64,000 nucleotides of DNA from Bacteroidales bacterium (lineage in GTDB: Bacteria > Bacteroidota > Bacteroidia > Bacteroidales > P3), in NCBI GenBank assembly GCA_017483575.1, contig JAFUWF010000030.1:1-64000 (forward strand). The letters are read 5' to 3'. The position numbers and the translations under genes were made by a program. The notes beneath the pieces were generated by a model. The model was not told the DNA's origin, ran no database searches, and worked only from the letters and a program-made list of their open reading frames with translations. Below are positions 1 through 8,141 of the stretch, one piece after another; the first letter of the stretch is position 1, and the number at the start of each line of letters is the position of its first letter.

Positions 1-45
1 TCAACAAATTGACATAGAAATCATCGGCATATCAGAAACATTTTG

Positions 46-53
46 TATCTTTG
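46..53 (+). promoter_or_regulatory. -7 promoter element upstream of the deiminase gene
   Basis: TATCTTTG matches the Bacteroidetes -7 consensus TAnnTTTG. No clear TTTG lies about 20 nt upstream, so only the -7 box is supported. It would give a leader of roughly 85 nt before the ATG at 147. Confidence 0.5.
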
Positions 54-146
54 CACCGTCAAAATGACTGCGCGGACACTCGGAATTTAAGGGTTCTGTT
101 TCGGGTGAACGTGGAAATAAGGAATAAATAGAACCCGCCATTAGTA

Positions 147-2291
147 ATGCTGGCATCCGTGCTGACGGCTTTCGGCGCCATGGCCCAGAGCCAGCAGATG
201 AGCGACGAGGAGTTGCTGCGCAACTTCCGCCAGACGGTGCAGAAACGCGACATCGCCAAGCGCCACCTGGAGAGCAACATCCCGCTGAGCAGCATGGCTC
301 CCGCCACCAAAGGCAACAATGCGAAGAGCCTGCCGGAGGACCGCGTGTGGTTCCCCGGCGAATGGGAGGAGGTGCAGGCCATCTGCGTCACCCCCTACTA
401 CATCTACCGTGTACCAGGCTACGAGACCAACGGAAGCTGGATGGCTGACCCGCTGGTGAGCGGATACGCCGAATACCTGCAGTACTCTGTCTCCGGCTGG
501 CAGCAGCGCGGCATGGGCCCCTACATCTCGGTGATGGACACGGTGTCGACTTTCGGCAAGGTGTTCTTCTACCTGATGGACGGCATCCAGCTCGGCGGCG
601 CCGAGGCATGGGTGCGCGTGGAGAAACCCGAAGACTCCGCCAAGGTCATCCGCACCCTCACCCGCATGAACCTGCGCCACGACAACGTGCGCTTCATCGT
701 GGGCAAAGGCAACTCCTTCTGGTATCGCGACTGCGGCCCCATAGCCTTCTACTACGGCGACCAGGACAGCCTGGGTATGCTGGACTTCACCTACTACCCC
801 GGACGCGCCCTCGACGACTCCCTGCCCTCGCTGATTCATTGGCAGATGGGAATACCTAACTACCTGACTCCCATTGAGTGGGAAGGTGGCAACTGCCTTG
901 TCGACGGTGCCGGTATGGTCTTCAGCAGCGATGCAATCTACAGCAACAACGCCGACCGCTACGGTCAGCTGACCTGGGACGGCCAGGACCCCAACAGCAT
1001 AAACTACAGCCAAGCCACACCGCTCACCCAGGCCCAGGTGCGCCAGGGTCTGCACGACCTCCTCGGCCAGCGCGCCACCTACGTGCTCCCCGCCTACCAG
1101 TATGACGGCGGCACGGGCCACGTGGACCTCTACGCCGACGCCTACGACGAGAACGGCTTCGTCTTCTCCGTGATGCCCAGCAACTATTCCAACTGGACCG
1201 ACTACCGCACCGGTGCCCGCAACATCGACAGCCTCTGCTCCTACAAGAGCATCTTCGACCGCGACTACTACACCATGGCCACCCTGCCCTTCCCCTCCAC
1301 CGACAACGGCGGCAACTTCAGCAGCCAGACGCAGTACAACAACCAGTACACCCGCACCTACTCGAACCACACGTTCGTGAACAACGTCATCCTGCAGCCC
1401 TGCTTCTCGTCCGTGGTCAATGGGCAGCCCTCTGCCGACTGGGACCGCGCCAACATCGAGGCCGTGGCCGCCGCCTATCCCGGCTACACCATCTACCCGG
1501 TGGACGTGCGTGAGTTCGACGGCTCGGGCGGTGCCATCCATTGCGTCACCAAGCAGATTCCTGCCGAGAACCCCATCCGCATCCTCCACAAAAACCTGCA
1601 CGGCACCTTCGCCATCGGCGAGATGACGCAGATTCCCGTCAGCGCCATCATCACTAACAAGAGCGGTATCGCCAGTGCCGTGGTATACTGGCGCGAAGAG
1701 GGCAGCGAGGAGTGGAACACCTTGGAGCTCAGTGCCAACGGCAACCGCTTCAACGGCCTGATGCCCCGCATCGAGAGCGCCATGCCGCAGCACAGCGTGG
1801 AGTACTACATCAGCGCCACCAGCAACAACGGCAAGACCATCACCAAGCCCATGACCGCCAGCCAGGGTGGCTACTACACCTTCACCTACACCGACGGTGA
1901 GAGCGTGGACAGCACCATGTTCGACTTCGACACCCTGCCTATGCCCATGGAGGACATCACCTTTGCCTTTGGCAGCAGCTGGGTCGAGCAGGACGGCGAC
2001 GAGCCCCGTCCGCTGGCCGGCATCGAGGAGGCTGAGATGGAGGAGAACTTCGGCCAGTTCTATCCCAACCCCGCCACCGACGAGGCCCACATGGCCATCA
2101 ACCTCGGCAACGGCGAGAGCTACACCGTCAGCATCATCGACCAAAGCGGCCGCACCATCCACACCTCCAGCCTCATGGCTGCCGGCCACATCGAGTACAC
2201 CATCAACGCCGGCCGTCTGGCCTCTGGAGTGTACAACGTGGTGTTCAGCAACAAGGACGCACGCGTGGTGCGACGCTTAATCGTCAAGTAA
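147..2291 (+). CDS. T9SS-exported agmatine/peptidylarginine deiminase family protein (PPAD-like)
   Basis: The 714-residue protein should deiminate guanidino groups (agmatine or peptidyl-arginine) outside the cell. The penta-domain deiminase fold is marked by W192-x-x-D195 in WYRDCGP, by EGGN near 246, by GHVD with H325 and D327, and by the nucleophile C466 in GGAIHC. Spacings match Porphyromonas gingivalis PPAD (W127/D130, H236/D238, C351). An Ig-like segment follows (about 480-590), then a type A T9SS sorting domain (about 640-714, starting FYPNPATD and ending in a basic tail), which is the PPAD domain order. The N-terminus MLASVLTAFGAMAQ is a signal peptide without a basic n-region. An in-frame TAG at 129-131 excludes a longer start. 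Whether the substrate is peptide or agmatine cannot be decided from sequence alone. It overlaps the convergent glycosyltransferase by 15 nt. Confidence 0.85.
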   Translation: MLASVLTAFGAMAQSQQMSDEELLRNFRQTVQKRDIAKRHLESNIPLSSMAPATKGNNAKSLPEDRVWFPGEWEEVQAICVTPYYIYRVPGYETNGSWMADPLVSGYAEYLQYSVSGWQQRGMGPYISVMDTVSTFGKVFFYLMDGIQLGGAEAWVRVEKPEDSAKVIRTLTRMNLRHDNVRFIVGKGNSFWYRDCGPIAFYYGDQDSLGMLDFTYYPGRALDDSLPSLIHWQMGIPNYLTPIEWEGGNCLVDGAGMVFSSDAIYSNNADRYGQLTWDGQDPNSINYSQATPLTQAQVRQGLHDLLGQRATYVLPAYQYDGGTGHVDLYADAYDENGFVFSVMPSNYSNWTDYRTGARNIDSLCSYKSIFDRDYYTMATLPFPSTDNGGNFSSQTQYNNQYTRTYSNHTFVNNVILQPCFSSVVNGQPSADWDRANIEAVAAAYPGYTIYPVDVREFDGSGGAIHCVTKQIPAENPIRILHKNLHGTFAIGEMTQIPVSAIITNKSGIASAVVYWREEGSEEWNTLELSANGNRFNGLMPRIESAMPQHSVEYYISATSNNGKTITKPMTASQGGYYTFTYTDGESVDSTMFDFDTLPMPMEDITFAFGSSWVEQDGDEPRPLAGIEEAEMEENFGQFYPNPATDEAHMAINLGNGESYTVSIIDQSGRTIHTSSLMAAGHIEYTINAGRLASGVYNVVFSNKDARVVRRLIVK

Positions 2292-3398
2292 AGAGCGGTA
2301 GAGCGCAAGCATATCCTGCGAAACCTTTTCGGGGGCGAATCTCAAACGTTGGGTTCGCCCCTTTTCTATTTGCCCCTGGCGGAAAGCGGGGTCCTCCAGC
2401 AGACGGCGGAGGTGAGCCGCCACGGCATCGGCATCCATCGGGTCGGCATAGAGCGCCGCATCGCCACCAGCCTCGGGCATGGAGGAGACGTTGGAGGTCA
2501 CCACCGGCGTGTCGCAGCACATGCTCTCCAGCACCGGTATGCCGAAGCCCTCGAAGACAGACATGTAGACGCTGGCAACGGCGTTGTGATAAAGCATCGG
2601 GAAGTCGGCAAACTTGGCATCCTCGAGGAAGACGACGCGTTGCTCCATGCCCAACTCCTTCGCCACCCGACGCACCTCCTGCGGATAGCTGCCACGAGGG
2701 CGGCCGACAATCACCAGCGCCACCTCCTCAGGCAGCTGCGCCAGGGCGCGCACGGCTGTCGCCTGGTTCTTACGCTCCTCGACGGTGCCTACGCAGATGA
2801 TGTATCTGGAAGGGAGGGAATACCCGCTTCCCTCTCCACGACTCCACGACTCCACGACTCCACGACACCAGAAAATCGGGTCGCACGACTGGTAGACAAC
2901 CTTTATCTTCTCCTCCGGCACATGCATCATCTCCACCAGGTCGCGCTTCGTCTGCTCGCTGATGGCCACCACCACATCCGCCACACGGCAGGCGTGGCGC
3001 TGCTTCCAGCGGTGAATCAGACGGTCCACAGGCTTGAAAAAATCAGGATAGCGGCGGACAATGAGGTCGTGCATCGTCACCACGCACTTCATGCCCTTCG
3101 GCAGGAAATACGGCAACTCATGGCTCAAGCCGTGATACAATTGCACATGCTCCCTTTCGGCATTCCGCCCGACGGCCAGCGTGCGCCAGAGGCTCGGCGC
3201 CAGACTCCAGAGTCCCTGGGGGACACGCGTCGCAACCTTTGGCATTCCGTCGAAGTAATGCTCGTGGCGACCCTTCAACGAAGGCGTAAACAGCACACAA
3301 TCCACCTCCTTGGCCACACCGCCAATCACCATGCGGCTGTAGTTGCCCAAACCGCTGTTGTTCTTGTAAGCACGCTTGGCGTCGTACCCAATAACCAT
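2277..3398 (-). CDS. Glycosyltransferase family 4 (GT-B fold)
   Basis: A 373-residue cytoplasmic sugar transferase, probably for surface polysaccharide or lipopolysaccharide. The start MVIGYDAKRAY was chosen because the upstream in-frame extension runs through promoter-like DNA. The N-terminal acceptor domain contains HGLSHELPYF and VVTMHDL. The C-terminal donor domain contains ICVGTVEERKN and the EGFGIPVLE nucleotide-sugar motif, with a downstream PEAGGDAALY. Between the two domains, just after CDPIF, is an extra stretch of about 22 residues (including GVVESWSRGEG) encoded by a tandem 8-nt repeat (2834-2867). The first half resembles the truncated protein at 6013-6597. It is transcribed divergently from the acyltransferase at 3508. 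Confidence 0.88.
   Translation of the reverse strand: MVIGYDAKRAYKNNSGLGNYSRMVIGGVAKEVDCVLFTPSLKGRHEHYFDGMPKVATRVPQGLWSLAPSLWRTLAVGRNAEREHVQLYHGLSHELPYFLPKGMKCVVTMHDLIVRRYPDFFKPVDRLIHRWKQRHACRVADVVVAISEQTKRDLVEMMHVPEEKIKVVYQSCDPIFWCRGVVESWSRGEGSGYSLPSRYIICVGTVEERKNQATAVRALAQLPEEVALVIVGRPRGSYPQEVRRVAKELGMEQRVVFLEDAKFADFPMLYHNAVASVYMSVFEGFGIPVLESMCCDTPVVTSNVSSMPEAGGDAALYADPMDADAVAAHLRRLLEDPAFRQGQIEKGRTQRLRFAPEKVSQDMLALYRSLLDD
2834..2867. repeat. Intragenic 8-nt tandem repeat (ACTCCACG family)
   Basis: Four copies of CTCCACGA in phase (2834, 2842, 2850, 2858), lying inside the glycosyltransferase gene at the junction of its two domains. A purine-rich stretch at 2808-2818 is roughly complementary to 2827-2837. 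The same unit recurs inside the polyprenyl synthase gene at 53838-53906. Confidence 0.9.
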
Positions 3399-3424
3399 AG
3401 GATGTTCCTTTGCATTCACGGGTG

Positions 3425-3432
3425 CAAAAATA
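3425..3432 (-). promoter_or_regulatory. -7 element for the glycosyltransferase at 2277-3398
   Basis: Read on the minus strand this is TATTTTTG, followed by CAC. It sits 27 nt upstream of the chosen ATG. No -33 box is evident. Confidence 0.45.
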
Positions 3433-3474
3433 CAAAAAAAATCCCACACGGGAGGCTATATTGAAAAAATTTAG

Positions 3475-3482
3475 TATTTTTG
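3475..3482 (+). promoter_or_regulatory. -7 element for the acyltransferase operon at 3508
   Basis: TATTTTTG followed by CAAA, 25 nt before the ATG at 3508. Together with the minus-strand element at 3425 it forms a divergent promoter pair. Confidence 0.5.
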
Positions 3483-3507
3483 CAAATCGAAACAGCAAAG
3501 AAAAAGC

Positions 3508-4197
3508 ATGAGCGAACGCCACAGAAAAAAACGACTCGACGCCTGGCGATACCTGCTGGCCCTACCGCGCAGCGCGTGGTACAACCTGCGTCTGCTGCCC
3601 TTCCAGCAAGCACGCAAGCTGCCGATACTCATCTCGCACCGGACGAAGATAGAGCACCTGAAGGGGACGGTCGTCCTCGGCTGTGCGGAGCTGCGACCGG
3701 GGCTGGTGAAGATAGGCTTCGCCACCTACCAGGGCACCCGTTTCCGGAGGGACCGGACGATGGTGAACATACTAGGTACCGTCAAGATAAAAGGCGAATG
3801 CTCCCTCGGGGCAGGATGCAGCATCGAGGTGGCGGAAGGAGCCATGCTGACGGTCGGCGACAAATTCCATCTGGGCCCCAACTCGCTGCTGATATGCCAT
3901 TGCGGGATGTTCTTCGGGGAGAAGAACCGCTTCTCGTGGAACTGCACGCTGATGGACACGGACCAGCACGCACTGGAGGACATCGACGGCAAGCGCGTGA
4001 ACAACGACCGGCCAATCAGCACGGGCAACAACGTGTGGGTGGGCTGCCACGTGATTGCCACCAAGGGCGTGGAGCTGGCGGACAACACCACCGTGGCCGC
4101 CGGAGCACGGCTGGCGGGACGCTACGAGGAACCGCTGACGGTACTGGCGGGCAATCCGGCGGTGGTGGTTCGCAGGGATGTCAAACGAGCATACTGA
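3508..4197 (+). CDS. Hexapeptide-repeat (LbetaH) acyltransferase
   Basis: 229 residues. The central and C-terminal part is a left-handed beta-helix of hexapeptide repeats (VNILGTVKIKG, ECSLGAGCSIEVAEG, and later ISTGNNVWVGCHVIATKGVELADNTTVAAG), ending in the AGNPAVVVR tail typical of maltose/galactoside O-acetyltransferase-like enzymes. It probably transfers an acyl group from acyl-CoA to a sugar. The basic N-terminus (HRKKR) and hydrophobic stretch are unlike classical LacA. It is first in a three-gene operon with two glycosyltransferases, so surface-glycan acetylation is inferred. The acceptor is unknown. Confidence 0.8.
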   Translation: MSERHRKKRLDAWRYLLALPRSAWYNLRLLPFQQARKLPILISHRTKIEHLKGTVVLGCAELRPGLVKIGFATYQGTRFRRDRTMVNILGTVKIKGECSLGAGCSIEVAEGAMLTVGDKFHLGPNSLLICHCGMFFGEKNRFSWNCTLMDTDQHALEDIDGKRVNNDRPISTGNNVWVGCHVIATKGVELADNTTVAAGARLAGRYEEPLTVLAGNPAVVVRRDVKRAY

Positions 4198-4201
4198 GAC
4201 T

Positions 4202-4975
4202 ATGGACCATATATCAGCCATCATCATCACAAAGAACGAGGAGCGGAACATCCGGCGCTGTCTGGAATCGCTGGCGGGCGTTGCCGACGAAATCATCGTG
4301 GTGGACTCCGGCTCGACGGACGCCACAGAAGCCCTCTGCCGCGAGGCGGGCGTGCACTTCGAGCGCCACGAGTGGGAAGGCTACGACGGCCAAAAGAACT
4401 ACGCCGACAGCCTGGCCTCGCAGGAGTGGACGCTGAGCATCGACGCCGACGAAGCCCTCTCGCCCGAACTGCGCGAGAGCCTGAAAAGAATGAAGCAGGA
4501 AGGCCTTGAGCCGGGGACGGTATACAGCGTGAACCGCCTGACGAACTACTGCGGCCGCTGGATACAGCATTGCGGCTGGTACCCTGATGCACGCATACGG
4601 CTGTGGCGCACGGGGGCGGCAACGTGGGACGGCGAGGTGCACGAGGAGTTGCTGTTCCACGAACCACAGAGTCCCCGCACCGCCACCCTCCACGGCGACC
4701 TGCTGCACTACTCGTACTACTCCGTGTCCGAGCACGTCCAGCGCACGGCCAAATACGCCACCATGGCCGGCGAGAAAGCCTTCCACCAAGGGCGGCGCTA
4801 CCGTGGAGGCCTGGCCCTGAAGACGGCCTGGACCTTCCTGCGCTGCTACCTCCTGCGCGGAGGCCTGCTGGACGGCAGGGCGGGCTACACGGTGAGTAAG
4901 ATATCGTCTTTCTACACCTTGATTAAATATGCGCGCCTGCGCGAACTGACACAACAGGAGGAGGACAAGGAATGA
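4202..4975 (+). CDS. Glycosyltransferase family 2, WaaE/KdtX-like
   Basis: 257 residues from the ATG giving MDHISAIIITKNEERNI. An upstream ATG at 4178 would overlap the previous gene by 20 nt. GT-A features: the N-terminal IIITKNEE strand, VVDSGSTD, and SIDADE as the metal-binding DxD region. NYCGRWIQHCGWYPD and the WDGEVHE segment are characteristic of LPS core beta-1,4-glucosyltransferase-like enzymes. It lies 4 nt after the acyltransferase and overlaps the next glycosyltransferase by ATGA, so the three are translationally coupled. Sugar and acceptor are inferred only from family. Confidence 0.87.
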   Translation: MDHISAIIITKNEERNIRRCLESLAGVADEIIVVDSGSTDATEALCREAGVHFERHEWEGYDGQKNYADSLASQEWTLSIDADEALSPELRESLKRMKQEGLEPGTVYSVNRLTNYCGRWIQHCGWYPDARIRLWRTGAATWDGEVHEELLFHEPQSPRTATLHGDLLHYSYYSVSEHVQRTAKYATMAGEKAFHQGRRYRGGLALKTAWTFLRCYLLRGGLLDGRAGYTVSKISSFYTLIKYARLRELTQQEEDKE

Positions 4976-6012
4976 AGATACTTGTAGACCTCAGCATCCT
5001 GCGCCACCCCTACTGCGGCCTGGGGCAGATAGCCCTCAGCTACGGCCGCTGGTATGCCGAGCACCCGGAAAGTATAGCACGGGGCTGCGAGGTGACGCTG
5101 CTGGTGCCGAAGGAATACATGGGGGCCTTCGGCCAAAGCGTGGACTACTTGGAGGCAAAGCCCCTCTACCGCCACCTGCCGATGCTGATGCCGGACTACG
5201 ACCTCTGGCATTCCATCCATCAGCTGACGCCCTTCCGGCCCTCGAGCCGACGGACGCGCCGCCTGCTGACGATACACGACGTGAACTTCGTCTACGAGAA
5301 ACAGGGAGCCAAACGGCAACGCTACCTTCGCCGTCTGCAACGCGAGGTGGATGCCGCCGACGAGCTCTGCTTCATCTCCCATTTCGCCCAAGAGGACTGC
5401 GCCCGCCACATCGACCTGCACGGCAAACCCCAGCACGTCATCTACAACGGAGTGGCCGACCTGACCCAAGGGCCGCAAAGTGCACCACTTCCCTCTCCCC
5501 CTTCACCCTTCTTCCTCTCCATCGGGGTGGTGAAGGCCAAGAAGAACCTCCACACCCTGCTGCCGATGATGGACCTGCTGCCTGACTACCGCCTCCTGAT
5601 TGCGGGCAACGACAGCGACCCCTACGCCGACAGCCTGCGCCGCCAGCTGGCGCAGCACCCCAACGTGGAGATGCTCGGCACCGTGAGCGACGACCAGCGC
5701 CGGTGGCTCTACGCCCATTGCGCCGCGTTGCTCTTCCCCTCGCTCTCCGAAGGCTTCGGCCTGCCGGCCATCGAAGCCATGCAATGGGGACGGCCCGTCT
5801 TCTGCTCGCGATGCACCTCGCTGCCCGAGATTGGCTCCACCCACGCCCGCTACTTCGACGACTTCGACCCCGCCCACATGGCGGAGACCGTGAGGAAAGG
5901 GCTGGCAGACTTCGGACCCCAAGCCGCCGAAGCAGAAAAAGAATACGCCGCAACGTTCAGCTACGAGAGCCACATGCGGCGATACTGGGAACTGTATGTA
6001 AAACAGAAATGA
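4972..6012 (+). CDS. Glycosyltransferase family 4 (GT-B fold)
   Basis: 346 residues. The N-terminal domain carries LTIHDVNFVYEK. The C-terminal donor domain carries FFLSIGVVKAKKNLH, NVEMLGTVSDDQ and the SEGFGLPAIEAM motif, all standard for retaining GT4 enzymes using nucleotide sugars. A proline-rich stretch (QSAPLPSPPSP, near 170) encoded by a pyrimidine-rich low-complexity run lies at the interdomain junction, the same place where the 2277-3398 enzyme carries its repeat-encoded insert. The start overlaps the upstream stop by ATGA. It ends immediately adjacent to the stop of the converging truncated gene at 6013. Confidence 0.88.
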   Translation: MKILVDLSILRHPYCGLGQIALSYGRWYAEHPESIARGCEVTLLVPKEYMGAFGQSVDYLEAKPLYRHLPMLMPDYDLWHSIHQLTPFRPSSRRTRRLLTIHDVNFVYEKQGAKRQRYLRRLQREVDAADELCFISHFAQEDCARHIDLHGKPQHVIYNGVADLTQGPQSAPLPSPPSPFFLSIGVVKAKKNLHTLLPMMDLLPDYRLLIAGNDSDPYADSLRRQLAQHPNVEMLGTVSDDQRRWLYAHCAALLFPSLSEGFGLPAIEAMQWGRPVFCSRCTSLPEIGSTHARYFDDFDPAHMAETVRKGLADFGPQAAEAEKEYAATFSYESHMRRYWELYVKQK

Positions 6013-6597
6013 TTACTCTCCTGCCAGGTGCTTGTAGAGTTCGTAGTACTGCTGCACCATCTGGTCATTGAGTTCGAGGGGTGTACGCCCTCCGATGACG
6101 ACAATCTTGTCCGCCATCACCTGGGCATCAATCAACTGCTGCTTCACCTCCTCGTTGACAGCGACAATAACATCCGACGCCTTCCACGCATAGCGCATAC
6201 GGCGACGCCACAACATGCTGTCCATCATCGAGGTCTGGTGGTGTTCGTCGAGGCCGAAGCAGGTAACCATCGTCTTCACGGAGCGTCCGATGCCGTAGGG
6301 CAACTCCTCGTTGAGACCATGGAAAACCCTCACCCGTTCGTCCTTCAGCCATTGGTTCAAGCGGTAGCGCATCCACGCCGCGGGGAACAGCTTCGAGCTG
6401 CCCTCGGGGACATAGGTGCTCACATTCGCATAGCTAGTATAGTAGGTCTTGTATGCACTCTTGATTCGAGTGGAAAAAAGCAGCGCACGGAAGTCAGCAA
6501 CATGGAACGAAGCCAGTTTTTCTACCAGATTCCGGCTCCATTCTCCCAGTTCGCCACCGTGGCGGAAGACATTGTTAGCATCGTATCCAACCAGCAT
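6013..6597 (-). CDS. Half-length glycosyltransferase (N-terminal GT-B domain only)
   Basis: 194 residues, similar in layout to the first half of the GT4 at 2277-3398: MLVGYDANNVFRHGG against MVIGYDAKRAYKNNSG, HGLNEELPYGIG against HGLSHELPYFLPKG, and a matching ASDVIVAVNEEVKQQL. It stops where the linker to the donor-binding domain should begin, with no EGFG motif, so it should not bind a nucleotide sugar by itself. The frame is intact and it has its own promoter. It may be a remnant, a regulatory subunit, or one half of a split enzyme. Confidence 0.75.
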   Translation of the reverse strand: MLVGYDANNVFRHGGELGEWSRNLVEKLASFHVADFRALLFSTRIKSAYKTYYTSYANVSTYVPEGSSKLFPAAWMRYRLNQWLKDERVRVFHGLNEELPYGIGRSVKTMVTCFGLDEHHQTSMMDSMLWRRRMRYAWKASDVIVAVNEEVKQQLIDAQVMADKIVVIGGRTPLELNDQMVQQYYELYKHLAGE

Positions 6598-6627
6598 ATT
6601 ACTGTATCTATGATAGGTTCAAAAATT

Positions 6628-6660
6628 TTTGCAAAAATACAAAAAATTTACGTATCTTTG
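6628..6660 (+). promoter_or_regulatory. Promoter of trmH, nested with the minus-strand promoter
   Basis: TTTG at 6628-6631, a 21-nt spacer and TATCTTTG at 6653-6660. This agrees with the Bacteroidetes primary promoter, 50 nt upstream of the trmH ATG. Confidence 0.7.
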
Positions 6661-6664
6661 CAAA
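6632..6664 (-). promoter_or_regulatory. Divergent promoter of the half-length glycosyltransferase
   Basis: On the minus strand, TTTG at 6664-6661, a 21-nt spacer, and TATTTTTG at 6639-6632. Both of its boxes interleave with those of the plus-strand promoter, so the two polymerases would compete for the same 37 bp. Confidence 0.65.
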
Positions 6665-6709
6665 AAAATTTACAGAAACGACAAAATCAAACACTCAAGC
6701 CATATCGAT

Positions 6710-7420
6710 ATGCCACAAATAGCCCTCGACAAACCCTCTTTCCATGCCCATCTGACCCTTGCGCAGAAAGAGGCCCTCTACCAGAAAGCCGGCAGCCTCA
6801 TCTCCGACAACAAACGCGCCCTCTTCGACCGCCTGGCCCCCCTGCGCACACGCCACCTGGCCGTGGCGCTGGAGGACATCTACCAGTCCCACAACGCCGC
6901 CGCCGTCCTCCGCTCCTGCGACTGCTTCGGCGTCCAGGATGTCCACGTCGTGGAGGCCAACAACGCCTTCAACCCCGCCGGCGACGTCGCCGTAGGCTCC
7001 TCCAAGTGGGTGGACTACTACTCCTACCCCGACACCCCCTCCGCCTACGCCCGCCTGCACTCACTGGGCTATCGCATCGTCGCCACCACGCCCCACAACG
7101 ACGACACGCTCATCAACGACCTCGACATCTCCCAGCCCACCGTTCTGGTCTTCGGCACCGAACTGACGGGCCTCTCCCCCAAGGCCATCGACCTCGCCGA
7201 CGCCTACGTCAAGATACCCATGTTCGGATTCACCGAGAGCTTCAACATCTCCGTCTGCGCCGCCCTCTCCCTCTTCGCACTCACCTCGCGCCTACGCGCC
7301 AGCAACGACATCCATTGGCATCTCTCGCCGGAGGAAATCCTCGACCTCAAGCTCCATTGGTGCTCCCAGGCCATCCGCGACGGCGAGGCCGTCCTGACCC
7401 AACTGGCCTCCGAATGCTGA
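6710..7420 (+). CDS. trmH: tRNA (guanosine-2'-O-)-methyltransferase, SpoU/TrmH family
   Basis: 236 residues. A SPOUT methyltransferase that methylates the 2'-O of a tRNA guanosine (G18 in characterised TrmH) using S-adenosylmethionine. Family motifs: NAAAVLRSCDCFGV with the N-x4-R pair, VLVFGTELTGLS, and the knot motif IPMFGFTESFNISVCAA. The ATG giving MPQIALDKPS was chosen because a longer frame from 6629 would include the promoter. The C-terminal extension after the knot is short and polar. It is monocistronic with its own promoter. TrmH and TrmL-type substrates are not separable here. Confidence 0.87.
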   Translation: MPQIALDKPSFHAHLTLAQKEALYQKAGSLISDNKRALFDRLAPLRTRHLAVALEDIYQSHNAAAVLRSCDCFGVQDVHVVEANNAFNPAGDVAVGSSKWVDYYSYPDTPSAYARLHSLGYRIVATTPHNDDTLINDLDISQPTVLVFGTELTGLSPKAIDLADAYVKIPMFGFTESFNISVCAALSLFALTSRLRASNDIHWHLSPEEILDLKLHWCSQAIRDGEAVLTQLASEC

Positions 7421-7438
7421 AAAGAGAAACTAAAAAAA

Positions 7439-7468
7439 TTGGACATTAAAAAAATATTCGTATATTTG
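7439..7468 (+). promoter_or_regulatory. Promoter of the PepSY-like gene
   Basis: TTG at 7439-7441, a 19-nt spacer, and TATATTTG at 7461-7468, 43 nt before the ATG at 7511. Confidence 0.6.
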
Positions 7469-7510
7469 CAGATTATATTCTAACACTCGATAACAAATAA
7501 AATATTAGAT

Positions 7511-7972
7511 ATGAAAAAGATAGCACTTATCGCAATGGCACTCCTGCTCACCCAGGGTGCCCTGATGGCCCAGAAAAAGGTCGCCGAAAAGGACGTGAAA
7601 GTATCCTATGTGAAAGATTTCCAACGCCAGGTGAAGGACCCCACCAACGTGGAATGGTACCAAATCGACGAGAACACCTTCAAGGTTACCTACCGCGACT
7701 TCGAGAAATCCCCCCAGGCCATGGTCTTCTCCAACAAGGGCATGGAGACACACTACATCATCGAGGACCACTACCCCCAGTCCATCACCTCCTACATCAA
7801 AGACAACTACCCCAAGCACTCCATCGACCTCCTCTGGGTGCGCAAGGCCCGCAACAAAATGACCTATCAGGCACGCATCGTCCAAAAGAAAGGCTTCCTC
7901 TGGTGGAAGAAAGTGAAAGACGTCAAGGTCCTCAACTTCGAGGTCGACGGCAAATTCATCTCTGCTGAATAG
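7511..7972 (+). CDS. Secreted PepSY-like (DUF2874) protein
   Basis: 153 residues with a standard signal peptide (MKKIALIAMALLLTQGALMAQ, cleavage after A20). The rest resembles the small periplasmic PepSY-like / beta-lactamase-inhibitor-like family of Bacteroidetes: a charged helix, then strands with the pattern VEWYQIDENTFKVTYRD and a basic C-terminal strand pair (KKGFLWWKKVKDVKV). No catalytic residues are visible. It has its own promoter and is followed by a strong terminator, so it is monocistronic. Function is unknown; the family assignment rests on overall pattern. Confidence 0.6.
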   Translation: MKKIALIAMALLLTQGALMAQKKVAEKDVKVSYVKDFQRQVKDPTNVEWYQIDENTFKVTYRDFEKSPQAMVFSNKGMETHYIIEDHYPQSITSYIKDNYPKHSIDLLWVRKARNKMTYQARIVQKKGFLWWKKVKDVKVLNFEVDGKFISAE

Positions 7973-7990
7973 TCCATCCGAACAAACAAA

Positions 7991-8032
7991 AAAACAGGCA
8001 GTTCAATCAACAGAACCGCCTGTTTTTTTTTT
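7991..8032 (+). terminator. Rho-independent terminator after the PepSY-like gene
   Basis: A 13-bp near-perfect stem (arms about 7992-8004 and 8013-8025, built on AACAGGC/GCCTGTT) with an 8-nt loop, followed by a run of ten T. Confidence 0.9.
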
Positions 8033-8141
8033 GATTAACCCTGTTCATCAAAAAAAAATGTCGACCCTGTTGTTATTTTTCGGTCTTTCGATGCACCTAA
8101 TAAGTTGACGTTAATTAAAAAAAATTATAAAATTATAACTT

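Noticed and set aside
141-2189. A 682-codon open frame opposite the deiminase gene
   Set aside because: Long antisense frames are expected in GC-rich genes. The product is repetitive in G, V, A and H with no domain, while the plus strand has catalytic motifs and a sorting domain.
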